Source: Eudromia elegans
Taxonomy: Eukaryota > Chordata > Aves > Tinamiformes > Tinamidae
Length of the DNA stretch: 64,000 nt
NCBI GenBank assembly: GCA_003342815.1
Contig: PTEX01000020.1
Span: forward strand, 4,800,218 to 4,864,217
Direction: 5' to 3'
Position 1 is the first letter of the stretch; each line of letters opens with the position of its first letter. This document shows positions 50,070 through 61,165 of the stretch, piece after piece. Both the position numbers and the translations under genes were made by a program. Below the pieces are notes generated by a model. That model searched no databases. It had not been told where the DNA came from and was given only the letters and a program-made list of their open reading frames with translations.

Positions 50070-51087
50070 GAATTGCAGAGCATCAAGTGCCGTGCGAGCC
50101 CTTATTCGTGCCGCGCACGCCCTGGCGCGTGAAGACGTGGCCTGTCCTCAGGCCCGAGCCCCGGGGCAGAGGCGGCGAGAGGGCCTGGCTGCCTTTGGGC
50201 TGCTGCGCCGTGGGCACGGGGAGGCTGGTGCAGGGTGCCCGGCGTCCCTGGGGGCTCAGAGGTGGGGTCTTTCCTGTACTGGGGAGCCCTGACCTGCACC
50301 CGATTGTTTGGATGACAAATCTTTTGGACCAAACAAGCTAGAAGCAGGATTAGTTGGTTTGGTTTGTGTTCATGAGCTACAGAAAGAGAATGTATGTTAA
50401 AGCAGGTTGAGGAAGCAGTTTTTGAAACAGCTATTTTTTTATTCCTTCCTCCTCAGATTAGTAGAAGATTTTAAAGACTAAAATATATTTTAAAAATATT
50501 TAAGAAGATTTTCAACATCTGCATTTGAATAAGATATTCTTTCAAACTATCATGATGTTGAAAGATGATTTACATTGTCTGAACTAAACAAGAGTTCTCT
50601 ATATTTTGATATGATGGGAGGTTTTACTAAACAATTGTCACTCCTTTACCAATGATACCCTGGAACTCCTAGGCCATAAGGAGACATTATTGGATACACT
50701 GTTTACACACTGCAAACTTGGCAGGAAAATTGATGTCCACATATTCTTAATGCAACTGTCTTTGTTTTAATACTAAAAGTTGCATTCCTAAGTCAAAAAG
50801 ACCCTCAGCCAGGTAAAGATTCTTCAGTCAGATGATAAAGACTCTTCCCTCGAGCATGTGTAACAGTGGCAATGTTGAGTGAGCTGTGTGCAAATTGCAT
50901 GTAGATTACTAGCCACCCAGTGCAAGAGGGATGTACTTGGAAAGACATGGAGTATAAAAACATGGTTTAGAGGATTGGGAGAGTGCGCTTGATTTGTGGA
51001 AAACCACCAAGCTCTCAGTCTTGTGCAGCTCCAAAATAAAGTTGGAAATCACAGGATCACAGAATGAGAAGCACAGAATCACAGAAG
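50070..51087. other. GC-rich tail of the intronless unit, then AT-rich DNA
   Basis: High GC and CpG content continues to about 50,310 and then drops sharply to AT-rich sequence, so the inserted or duplicated block appears to end there. Open frames in the GC-rich part (50092-50292 and antisense) look like composition effects. From 50,340 to 51,060 nothing is recognised. Confidence 0.5.
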
Positions 51088-51960
51088 CAAAGTGTCCCAG
51101 AAGCCATTTCTGAACACATGAAGGATAAGATGGTGGTTTGGAGCAGCCAGCCTGGATCTACCAAGGGCGAGTCATGCCTGAGCTACTTCATTACTTTCCC
51201 TGATGAAGTGACAGGCCCTGTGGAGCAGGGAAGACAGTACATGTCCACCTTGTCCTTAGGAAGGCCTTGCATTTGATCCTCCTTATTGCCAAATTGGTGA
51301 GATTTTGGCTGCTTAAGTAGTCTCTAAGAGAAGTGGAAAACTAGTTGGACTGCTGTGCTTGGAGTGGTGAGGAGTGCTGCAAGGTCTGTCTGGGAGCCGG
51401 TCAGTGGGATTGTCTCTTGGGGATCAATGCTGGGAACAGTTCCCAATGGAATGTCTTCTTTAGAGGCCTGGAAGGTGGGTGGAGGGCTGAGTGGGCAGCT
51501 TTGCAGATGTCACAACCTGGGAGGGAATAGNCTGGAGGATGGTGGCTGGTACTGAGCGAGCTGCGCGGGCTGGAGAAAGGGGCTGAGAGGGATATGAGGT
51601 TGAGCCTCATGTAGCTCAACTAAGGAAATGACTGAGTCTTGTGTTTGGCATGGGATACTCTACAGGCTGATGTGTGACTCCCCATGCTAAGAAAGGTACT
51701 GACGTACTGGAGCAAGGTGCAGGNCCAGCAGGGTGCTCAGGAGGCTGCAGCACATGATGTGCAGGGAGAAGAGGCTCTGTAGAGGNTGGAGGANAGAAGG
51801 GCTAAGGGGAGATGTTATTGCTGTTGCCAGCTACCTGTGTGGAAGAGACAGGGAAGATGGAGCCAGACTGTTCTTGGAAGTGCCCAGCAATGGGATGGGA
51901 GACAACAGACAAATGGGATGTGAATTCCCCATGTTGGCCCATAGGTAATTCGGATGAGAT
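51088..51960 (+). mobile_element. CR1 LINE, diverged, ORF2 to near the 3' end
   Basis: Begins in CR1 reverse transcriptase coding sequence ('agtgtcccagaagccattt', then 'ttaccaagggcgagtcatgcc' split over 51168-51180) and continues through 'ggatcaatgctgggaacag' to sequence near the 3' end. Several deletions relative to CR1 are apparent and no frame survives. Four isolated ambiguous bases lie inside. Confidence 0.75.
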
Positions 51961-51969
51961 GTCAGGATT

Positions 51970-52315
51970 TCACAGAATCACAGGATGGTTGAGATTGGAG
52001 GAGACCTCTAGAGATCATCTAGTCCAAGTCCCTGCTCCAGTAGGGACCCCCAGAGCACGGGGCACAGGGTGGCATCCAGGCAGGTTTGGAAGATCTCCAG
52101 AGAAGGAGACTCCACAGCCTCTCTGGGCAGCCTGTGCCAGGGCCCTGTCACCCTCACAGGAATGAAGTTCTTCCTCACATGGACGTGGAACTGCCTGTGT
52201 TTCCATTTGTACCCATGACTGTTTGTCCTGTCACTGACCAGCACTGAGAAGAGTTTGGCCCCCTCCTCCCTGCATTCACCCCTCTGTTCTTTATATATAC
52301 TGATAAGACCTGCAG
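51970..52315 (-). mobile_element. CR1 LINE, 3' end
   Basis: The left edge is the complement of the CR1 terminus ('tcacagaatcacaggatgg'), followed by the conserved 3' coding region (CR1 C-terminus read on the minus strand). It lies tail-to-tail with the plus-strand CR1 immediately to its left. Confidence 0.92.
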
Positions 52316-54087
52316 AAACAAGCATTTTTGAAGACTGCTATATTCCTTTGAAATTGATACTCTCTTTCTAAACTTAAAAACTAACATTGCTTTCTTATTT
52401 ACTAGTGAAAATAGCAACAGAAGCACAAAAATGCAACTGTGCATAAAGTTCTTCCATCTGGGATACCAGGGAATTTTTTTCAAGAACTCTTATAAACTTC
52501 ATGGTCTTATATTAGAATTTCAGGTACGGAAAGAACTTCTGAATATGTTGATAATATTACCAAATATATTTTCATTTAAATAGCACCATTAACTTTTTTG
52601 AGCTCATTCATAACCTGGCTGGAGTATGACAGAAATACAGGCATTTTATTACAGGATTTTCCCTTTTGAGCTGTGAATACAGAAAGCTCTTTTGTTAATT
52701 GAAAAAAACAAGGTAGTGAGAATTTGAAAATAATCAACAAATACCTGCCATATTCCTCATTTCAGGGTCATGAATGCCACATATAAAGTACTGAATGGCA
52801 AATATGAATGTTTATTAGTCCATTTGAGAAACATATATTCTAAAATATGTGTTAACAGTAGGAAAACCACTGATACCTAAAGACATAGGACAAGGAAGAT
52901 ATAGAATGATGAATGATTGATTCATTCGTATGGTTGAGAAATTGACTGATTGATTAAGATCACGATTCATTATGATTCATTATGACCATGAATTTATCAC
53001 ATATTTCACAGAGCATTTAATGTAGGAAATGTCCTTTTCTGCCCTTGGCATACCCAACTATTAAACATTAGTTCTTTGAAATTATCTATCATGTCCTTGT
53101 CAGAATATTTCAAACAGTTTTCATTTGAGAATGACAACCAGGGCACTGCTCTGGAGCTGTTATCACGGGAGCTTCAGTCTAGTCTCTATTTTTCCTGCTG
53201 GGATAGTGACCTTCTTGGAGGCAAAAGCAGGTTGCTCCACAGGAGACAGTGCGCCTGGAGCTGAGGGTAACATCACAGAAGAAGAGTAGGGCATGTCCAG
53301 TGATGATAACCAGGCTTAGCCAAGAGTCCACATCGCCAGAAAAGTCCATAGTTATGGACCAGGCGTGTCCGAGGCTGAGGCCAAGCTAGGGATCACACCG
53401 GGGACCAGGATCAGGTTTAGTGAAACACATGACCAGACACAAGCACAGTGGCAATATATCTCAGGCAAGGACCAAGGGTTTGAGCCTAAGTTTAAATGTT
53501 GCAGACCTGGTTAGACTGAAATTTGAATCTACATGAGATAAAGTAGAAACAAGTGAGACCGTGTAGTTGCAATCATTGGCTAAAATATCAGAACGGTATC
53601 TTTTCCCTTCATAAATTGTTCAAGGACAGCATCCACTCCTGACAGCAGGTCTGTGATCCTGCTTTTATGTATACATTTAGTGCTACACTTGAGGGCACCT
53701 TACTGAATATCAGGGGACAACTGTCATGCATTAAGCCTAGTGAGTACAGAACTGCTTTTTACATGCTAAGCATCAATGTCAGTATGAAACACAGACTAAA
53801 GCTTCTCAAATTTTAATGTGAGGATACTATTTTAAAATAATACAAGCTTGTTAATATTTTATCTACCTTTTGTTAGGTTTTATATAAAACCTATAGCTTT
53901 TAGCTATCTATTATTCTAGTAATACTTTGCCAGGTGATAGAAAAACAAGAGCGGATACAAAACAGTACTAGTAATACAAGATTCAGATTCTTTTCACAGG
54001 TTAAGAAATGAAATAAATGAAAACAAACAAACAAAGAAGATGAAAGGCAACTGTCACAAGTTTGAAGAAGGGAATTTTTAAAAGTCC
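52316..54087. other. AT-rich intergenic DNA, no gene recognised
   Basis: Mostly AT-rich. About 53,200-53,470 is less AT-rich and has a repeat-like feel ('ggaccaggatcaggtttag'), but I cannot assign a family. No gene seen. Confidence 0.5.
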
Positions 54088-54274
54088 TGAAGGAAAAAAA
54101 AATCTACGAAGAGGTGGTTAATCACTGGAAAATGTGCCGAGACAACTTGTGGTATCTCCATCTTTGGAGATTTTCAAGACTCGGTGGGACAAGGTCCAGA
54201 GTCAGCTGATTTTGAAGTTCGCCCAGCCTTGGGCAGAAGAGTGGGCTAAGGTAAACTCCAGAGAACCTTTCCAA

Positions 54275-54309
<35 letters not shown>

Positions 54310-54335
54310 CTGTGACTCTGTAGGTTTGGTTGAAT
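54088..54335 (+). mobile_element. CR1-like LINE 3' end, old, with poly(T) expansion
   Basis: The order 'tggtatctccatctttggag', 'ttttcaagactcggtggga', 'gaacctttccaacct' and a closing 'tctgtgactctgtag' is that of an eroded CR1 3' end. A run of about 30 T (54280-54309) interrupts it just before the terminus. Confidence 0.7.
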
Positions 54336-55212
54336 AAGATAGATATGACTAAGGCATCTGCTAGATTCTAGAAATTTAAGCACTGCGGATACAACCCCAA
54401 GCCAACTTGGGTAAGTGCTACAGTCACAGGAGCAGGCATTTTTGAGATAGTTATAAGTCTGGGCTGGATCTTGGAAAGACAAGAGGGTCTGCAAGATGAC
54501 TATGAAACAGATCAAGAAGTCCAAGTCATCTACTGGGAAGACTGTAAGAGTTGGGGTTTTGACTGTGAAAGCCACCTGCTTATATGTCTCTGCATATGAG
54601 GCAGCTGGAGACAAGGGGATCCAGGTGGACTGGACTCAGTTGCTGGGTGGACTGAGTATATAAGGCCAGCCACTGGAGAGATCCACATTGCCTATGTGCA
54701 TATAATTTACAGTAATGGACTTGTGCACTGATCAGCCAGAGTGGTGAACAGGCTGTCAAAAGAAATGGATGAAAAATCAATCTGTGTTTTCCTGTGATGG
54801 GAATTTTCAGATATAGTCAATTGGACATGAAGAATACTGTAATTTGGAAAAAAAAAAACCAAACTCAAGAGAGGCTGAATAAAAGCAGTAGAGGAAGTAA
54901 AGGACCATTGTGTACTTATAGGAACTCCTCTGCACTCTGTCCTGGGACTGGAAGCATGAACTACAAAGTCATGAAGAAGGACATATTCATTCTGTGAGTG
55001 CCATATATTGTTGTGTTACTTGTGTCATTTAATCTGGCAATAAATTAATGTATTTTGTAATTAATTTGATGATTAAATCTGATTCACTCTTAATGCCTGT
55101 ACAAGCATAAGCAAAACAAGCCAGAAAAGCCACTCTTGCCACCAAGTGAAGACTACTGTGAACCAAATAAGGAATTTAGAAAACATATAAAGAGCAAAAA
55201 TTTCGTTTGCAT
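54336..55212. other. Intergenic DNA, no gene recognised
   Basis: No exon or repeat is identified. A TATATAAGG stretch at about 54,657 within otherwise ordinary sequence might belong to an unrecognised LTR, but no LTR ends or duplication were found. Confidence 0.4.
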
Positions 55213-56612
55213 ATCACAGATTACAGATTTGTTGCAGCTGGAAAGGAACTCTGGAGGTTGCCTAGTTTAACCCCTGTGATTAAGAACAGAATCAGCAAGG
55301 ACTGGTTGTTTAGGGCCGTGTTCAGTTGAGTTTTTATTGTGTCCAAAGACACAGACAGCACGGTCTCTGCAGCCTCGTTCAGTATTTGATCACTCTCACA
55401 GTACAAAATCTTCTTTCTAATGTTTAAGTACAATTTCTCATATTTAAATTTATGCTCATTGCCTCTTGTCACATTAGTGGGCACCACAGAGAAAAGCATG
55501 GCTCTGCCTTATGCCTCTTCCTGATCAGATATTTATGAATACATATAAAATTATTGCTGAGCCTTCTGCCTTTGATGCTAAACAACCCCAGCTCTCTCAG
55601 CATCCCCTTGTATGAAGGATGATGCAATGCCTTAATCATCTTTGCAGCCCTCTGCTAAACTTTCTTTAGCATATGTGTGTTTTTCTTGTACTCTGGAGCG
55701 CAGAACTGGACATAGCACACCAGATGTGGCTTAACTAGTGCTGAATAGAGGGGCAAGATGACTTCCTATAACGTGGTGGCAACTCTCTTCTTAATGCAGT
55801 TGAGGATGCTGTTGGTCTTCTTTGCTGCAAGGACTTTGTTGTCCAGTGGGACCCAAAAGCTCTTTTCGCAAAGCTACTTTCCTTTCCAGGTACATGACTT
55901 CGTATTTCCCTTTGTTGAACATCATGAGATTTAAGTTTGCCTATCTACAGCCTGTTGAGGTCCCTCTGAATGGCAGCACAGCTCTCTGTTGTATCAGACA
56001 TTCTTCCTAGTTTGGTATTATCTGCAGACTCCTGGTGCACTCTATCCCATCATTCCAGTCATTCAGAAAGATATTAAATAGTATTGACCCTGGTGTCAAC
56101 CCTGGGGACTTGGCCTCCAGATGAACTTGGTGCCACTGATTACATCCCTTTGAGCTCAACAATTCATCCAGTTTTCAGTCCACCTTGCTGTCACTATAGC
56201 ATTGCCTTTGCCTTGTCAATGGCAATGCTATAGAAGACCATGTCAAAAGCTTTGGCAAGTCAAAATAAATGACTCTTCCTTGTTCTCGGAGCTAGTTGTT
56301 TTGTGATAAAAGCCTATTAGATGGCCAGACATGATGGCCCTCTGTGTAACTATGCTTACTTCTTCCAATCACCTTTTTGTCCTTAATATGTTTGGAAATG
56401 GTTTCCAAGATTCTTGTTCCATTACCTACTCAAGAACTGAAGTGAGGCTGACTGGCCTGTAGTTCCTCAGATTCTCCTTCCCGTCCTTCTTGAAGATAGG
56501 AGTGACATTACTTCCTTCAAGCTGTCAGGAACCTCCCTTGATTGCAATGATCTTTGGAAGTCAATCAAGAGTGACAACACAACAATACTGGCCAGCTCTC
56601 AGTACTTGTCAC
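55213..56612 (-). mobile_element. CR1 LINE, about 1.4 kb, old
   Basis: Starts at the left with the complement of an eroded CR1 terminus ('tcacagattacagatttg') and runs rightwards through the C-terminal and reverse transcriptase coding regions ('gaggctgactggcctgtagttcc' split across 56443-56465). It is the longest CR1 copy in the window but strongly diverged, with no surviving frame longer than about 90 codons. Confidence 0.85.
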
Positions 56613-59600
56613 TGCATTTTATATAGTCCCATTGTTTTTTTATATATCCATTTAGTTTAAATCCCTATGTCCAATTAGTTTAAACTCCAGACTTTCCCTC
56701 TTGTTTCAGGGGCTTGGTGTTTCTAGTGCAGATTTTACCAGTAAGAAGCAATGTGAAGAAGGCACTGAGTTGACCTTGACCTTTTCCACATCCTTGGTCA
56801 CCAGATTCCAACTCCACTCAGGAGGAGGCACATATACTCTTTCGTCTTCCTTTTCATCCTGCATATAATGAATTGTGGGCAGCCACTAACTTAGAAAAAT
56901 ACATGTGTACTAAATAGAGGAGGGCAATTATTACCTCCTCCCACTCAATTATTTTCTACTGAAGACATACTATTCCTTTCAGGACAACATCACACTCCTT
57001 TTCACCTTTTGTTTCCTGGAAAAAAAAAAAAGATAATACTTAATTTTTTAGTTTCAAGGCTGTCCGTAAGTCTTTTATGCTATGCCCAGTGGTCATATTA
57101 GTTAGATGTAGAAAAGAGTGGGAGTCAGTGCTGTGATTTGTGGTTCTATGCCATAGCTCAGAACTTCTAACCAAGCTCTTAAGAGTGCAGGTGAAGCACA
57201 TGCAGCATTCAAGCTAGTTTATTCAGCTGACCCAAAAAAAATCTGTAGAAACAAGGATCAGTATAAAGAATCCAATACTAGTATTGGATAGCAGTGTGGC
57301 AGTCTGATATATCTTGTAAATGGAGAGTGTGTCAGAACCCTATCGCTCTTTTTGCGTCAGTAATAACCTTCAAAAATCTGGGGCTAATGACCCTTGGCTG
57401 GTATATGTTCGCTGCAATATTTTTCAGACCAGACTTGCTGAATTCACTCTTTTGCACGAAATGGATCTGGCTGTGCTCCATGTTGATGACAGCTGTCTCC
57501 TGCACAGCACCTTGAATGGACAGTTCCAGAGCCCAAGCAGAATCTGTTCTGCCTTCACCCAGGGATCTTGAGAAATGCTTTGTATCATATAAAAATAATA
57601 AACTCTATAATAGATATCTCTGCCTCAGTTTCCTCTGCCTCTGGATCAGAAAAAGGACTTTTAGGCCAGTGATAATTTTTCTGGGAAGGTCTGGAGTCGA
57701 TCCTGTGCCTTTACAGGCAGGAATGTCTTTCCTGGTACTGATTCTAGCTCAACTAGATTCTAGCTCTGTTCCAAAACTCCATCTTTTTCTCCTATGTAAT
57801 TACTCTGAATTTCTACATGGCCAATTAATATTTGATAGCTGAAATTTTTGAAAGTAAAGAGGCAAATAATTAAGCACATTATATGTGTAATGTTAAGGCT
57901 CATTATTAAAGAAAAGGAATATGTTTGATATACATGTGGATATATGTATATACATATACATTTATATATATTTTCTTTCAGCTCTCTATCCATATTCCTG
58001 CCTTGTAGAAATGCCTTTAAAAATCAAGAAGTTCACTCTATTTGGAACCAAGTTCAAAATCAGTTACCTGTGTTATGAACTATAATAAATCATGAAGAGA
58101 CAATCCACTGGCTTAATTTACTTCAGGTCTTTCAATATAAATAGCTGCTACTAGCAATATTTACATAAAAATTATCTTCAGGACTCTAGAAACTGTCTTG
58201 TTTACAGTTATCAAACTTTTTCAAACATTTCAATTAGTTTGTAGGTAGCCAAACAGAGAGCTAAGGGACTACAGATCTAACTTTTCTTGATCAAATCATA
58301 CAAAGAACACTGTGCACCATGTAAGTGGGGAGGCAATATGAATAAGCTTAAGTGTCTAAAGGCTGACATCCTTTGCTGTAAGTTAAATAAACTTGGAAGC
58401 TAAAGCCACAGTCAAAAATGCAGCTTTTATGATTGCTTCAGCATGACAAAATGCAAATAAGACTTGAATAATCTGAATCTTCTTCTCTGCTTTGAGCTTT
58501 ATTCAGTAAACACTCCTCTTTTTATTTTATGGGGCAGGTATTCTGGCTCATGTCATTCACAGTGCAACCTACCAACTTTGGTTGACAGAATGAGGAAGAT
58601 TTTCATGGCCGGGTTCAGGAAACAGGGAGGAAGAGAAGACATTCACCAGCTAATCTTGTCATTGCCCTTCTCTCCTCTAACAGCTGAGCTCGTCCATCTT
58701 GATATTAACCTTAACACACCATAAGGTGTTGTGTAGGGAAAGTTGTGTGAATCAGAAACTAAAAAATACCTTCAAAATTCTTTCATTTGACCTTTGATTT
58801 GTTTTTGATTGGTATGTCATGGTTTTCAAAAGTTAGCATGTATTTCTTCCTGCTGCTGACTGTATGCACAGCATGAGTATAACCAAGGCTGATTTGTAGA
58901 AAATTGGATGTTTCAGAAAACCTAGTAGTTTTATTTATGCTTGAGGTGAATTATGAAACATTTCATTTTTAATTATCCCTTCAGTTCTTATTTTTCCATG
59001 ATACAATTCCTGAAAAGCCATTAGAAATGAAATACATTAGCGTAAAGCTATAGCTGGTATAAGGCATTTTCATCAGCAAGCTGTTAAGCTCACTTTTTCA
59101 GGGGCACTAAGTGCAGGGAGCTTTAAAAGCAACGTACTCTTAGATGTTTGCCACTTACATTTGAATTGCAAAATGCCGTAATTGTGCAATTTGGGCTGTA
59201 AAACACTGTGCTCCTTTAATCATAGAGCTCAGGTGGCAGCTGCTTCTATCAAGGGAAGTGGTCTCCAGTGGCTCCTGCCTGCTCCCAGGGACCAGTGTTA
59301 GTGGCTATGATCTGCCAGCTCCCTCAATATCTTTTCAGGGAGAAGATATGTGAGAAGACTACTGTGTGTAAGGGAGTAGGCAAGGGAGTGTAAAGAGATG
59401 TGGAGGCGTTGGTTTAGTGGTGGGCTGATGCCTGCTAGAATGCCCTTTTTGATAAGACCTCTGCCTAAATCCTCTTGTATTTCACCTGCTGGCACTGTTC
59501 ATTGCCCTTAAGATATGTCATCTGTTCTTTTTTTCCTGCCCTTTCTCTCTCTTCTTCACCCCTCAGATTTTATTCCTCTTCATTTTTCTATTTTTTGTTT

Positions 59601-59922
59601 GTTTATAAATAATCCATACTGAGAGCTACTCAGGTACCACAAAATGTACTGCCTACATATTGCTGTGTTTTAAGAAACTGTGTCCTATCATTTATTGGCC
59701 ATTACCATATTAGTTAAAGAACATATTTGAGGAAAATTATGCAAAATTGTTTTACTGAAAATGAAAAATATGGCTCAACCAGGACAGTAAATCCATTCCA
59801 GTATGGGTAAATGATCTTGAACTTTTAAGAAACCAGAACTGTTTTTTGTCCTGAATACAACACACAATATGAATTTTGAGTCATTAGCTTTTGCTGCAGA
59901 CATTTCTGACACTGGATGACAA
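56613..59922. other. AT-rich intergenic DNA, no gene recognised
   Basis: About 3.3 kb without a supportable feature apart from a TA/CA-type simple repeat near 57,925-57,975. Overlapping frames around 57,294-57,571 have no family resemblance. Confidence 0.5.
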
Positions 59923-61165
59923 ACAGAATCACACAGTGGTTGAGGTTGTAAGGGACCTCTAGAGATCACCTAGTCCAACCCCCCCTGCTCCAGCAGGGAC
60001 CCCCAGAGCACGTGGCACAGGGCGGCATCCACGCGGGTTTGGAAGATCTCCAGAGAAGGAGACTCCACAGCCTCTCTGGGCAGCCTGTGCCAGGGCCCAG
60101 TCACCATCACAGGAAAGAAGCTCTTCCTCACACACAGATGGAGCTTCCTGTGTTTCCATTTGTGCCCATGACCCCTTGTCCTCTCACTGGCCACCACCAA
60201 GAAGAGTTTGGCCCTATCCTCCCTACGTCCTCCCCTCAGGTATTTGTACATATTCAGCAGATCCCCTCTCAGTCTTCTCCAGGCTAAACAGGTCCAGCTC
60301 GCTTAGTCTTTCCTCATACGATAGATGCTGCAGTCCCTTAATCATCTTTGTTGCTCTAGGACCCTCTCTAGAAGCTCCACATCCCTCTTGCACTGGGGAG
60401 TCCAGACCTGCACCCAATACTCCAGGTGCGGCCCTACCAGAGCTGAGCAGAGGGGCAAGATCCCCTCTCTCGACCTGCTGCCAACGCTCCTCCTGACGCA
60501 GCCAGGATCCCATTGGCCTTCTTGGCCATGAGGTCACACTGCTGTCTCATGGGTAACTTGTTGTCAACCAGGACTCCCAAATCCCTCTCCATGGAGCTGC
60601 TTTCCAGCAGATCAACCTCTAACCTGTACTGGTGCCTGTGGTTATTTCTCCTGAGGTGCAGGATCCTGCATTTGTGCTTGTTGAACTTCATGAGGTTCCT
60701 CTCTGCCCAACTTTCCTTCCTGTCTGGATCCCTTTGAATGGCAGCACAGCCCTCTGGGGTGTCGGCCACTCCACCTAGTGTCGTATCCTCCCCAAACTTG
60801 CTCAGAGTGCACTCTGTACCCTCATACAAGTCACTGATGAACAAGCTGAACAGCATGGGCCCAACATTGACCCTTCAGGGACACCACTCGTCATAGGCCT
60901 CCAACTAGACTCGGCCCTGTTTATCACCACTCTCTGAGTTCTGCCATCCATCCGGTTCTCAGTCCACCTCATTGTCCACTCATCTAACCCACACTTCCGG
61001 AGCTTTCCTATGAGGCTGTTATGGGAGACAGTGTTGAAAGCCTTGCTGAAGTAAAGATAGACAAAATCCAAGGCTTTCCCATAGTCCATGCAACCAGTTA
61101 TCCCATCACAGAAGACTATTGGGTTCGTCAAACATGACTTCTCCTGAAGTCAAACCTCGCTGTGT
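59923..61165 (-). mobile_element. CR1 LINE, about 1.24 kb, moderately young
   Basis: The 3' terminus is on the left ('acagaatcacacagtggttg'). Read on the minus strand, long frames still show CR1 polymerase: 60434-60856 (140 codons, EGTECTLSKFGEDTTLGGVAD and [21 protein letters not shown]) and 60802-61131 (ALDFVYLYFSKAFNTVSHN). 5' truncated inside the reverse transcriptase domain, with a few frame breaks. Confidence 0.93.

Noticed and set aside
50092-50341. Arginine- and alanine-rich frames after the intronless gene
   Set aside because: They lie beyond the poly(A) signal, have no promoter and match only the local base composition.
54600-54780. Possible LTR around a TATATAAGG box
   Set aside because: No TG...CA ends, no target duplication and no poly(A) signal at a suitable distance were found.
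57294-57842. Overlapping frames of 73-108 codons
   Set aside because: No recognisable motif, family resemblance, splice sites or regulatory sequence; typical of chance frames in this composition.
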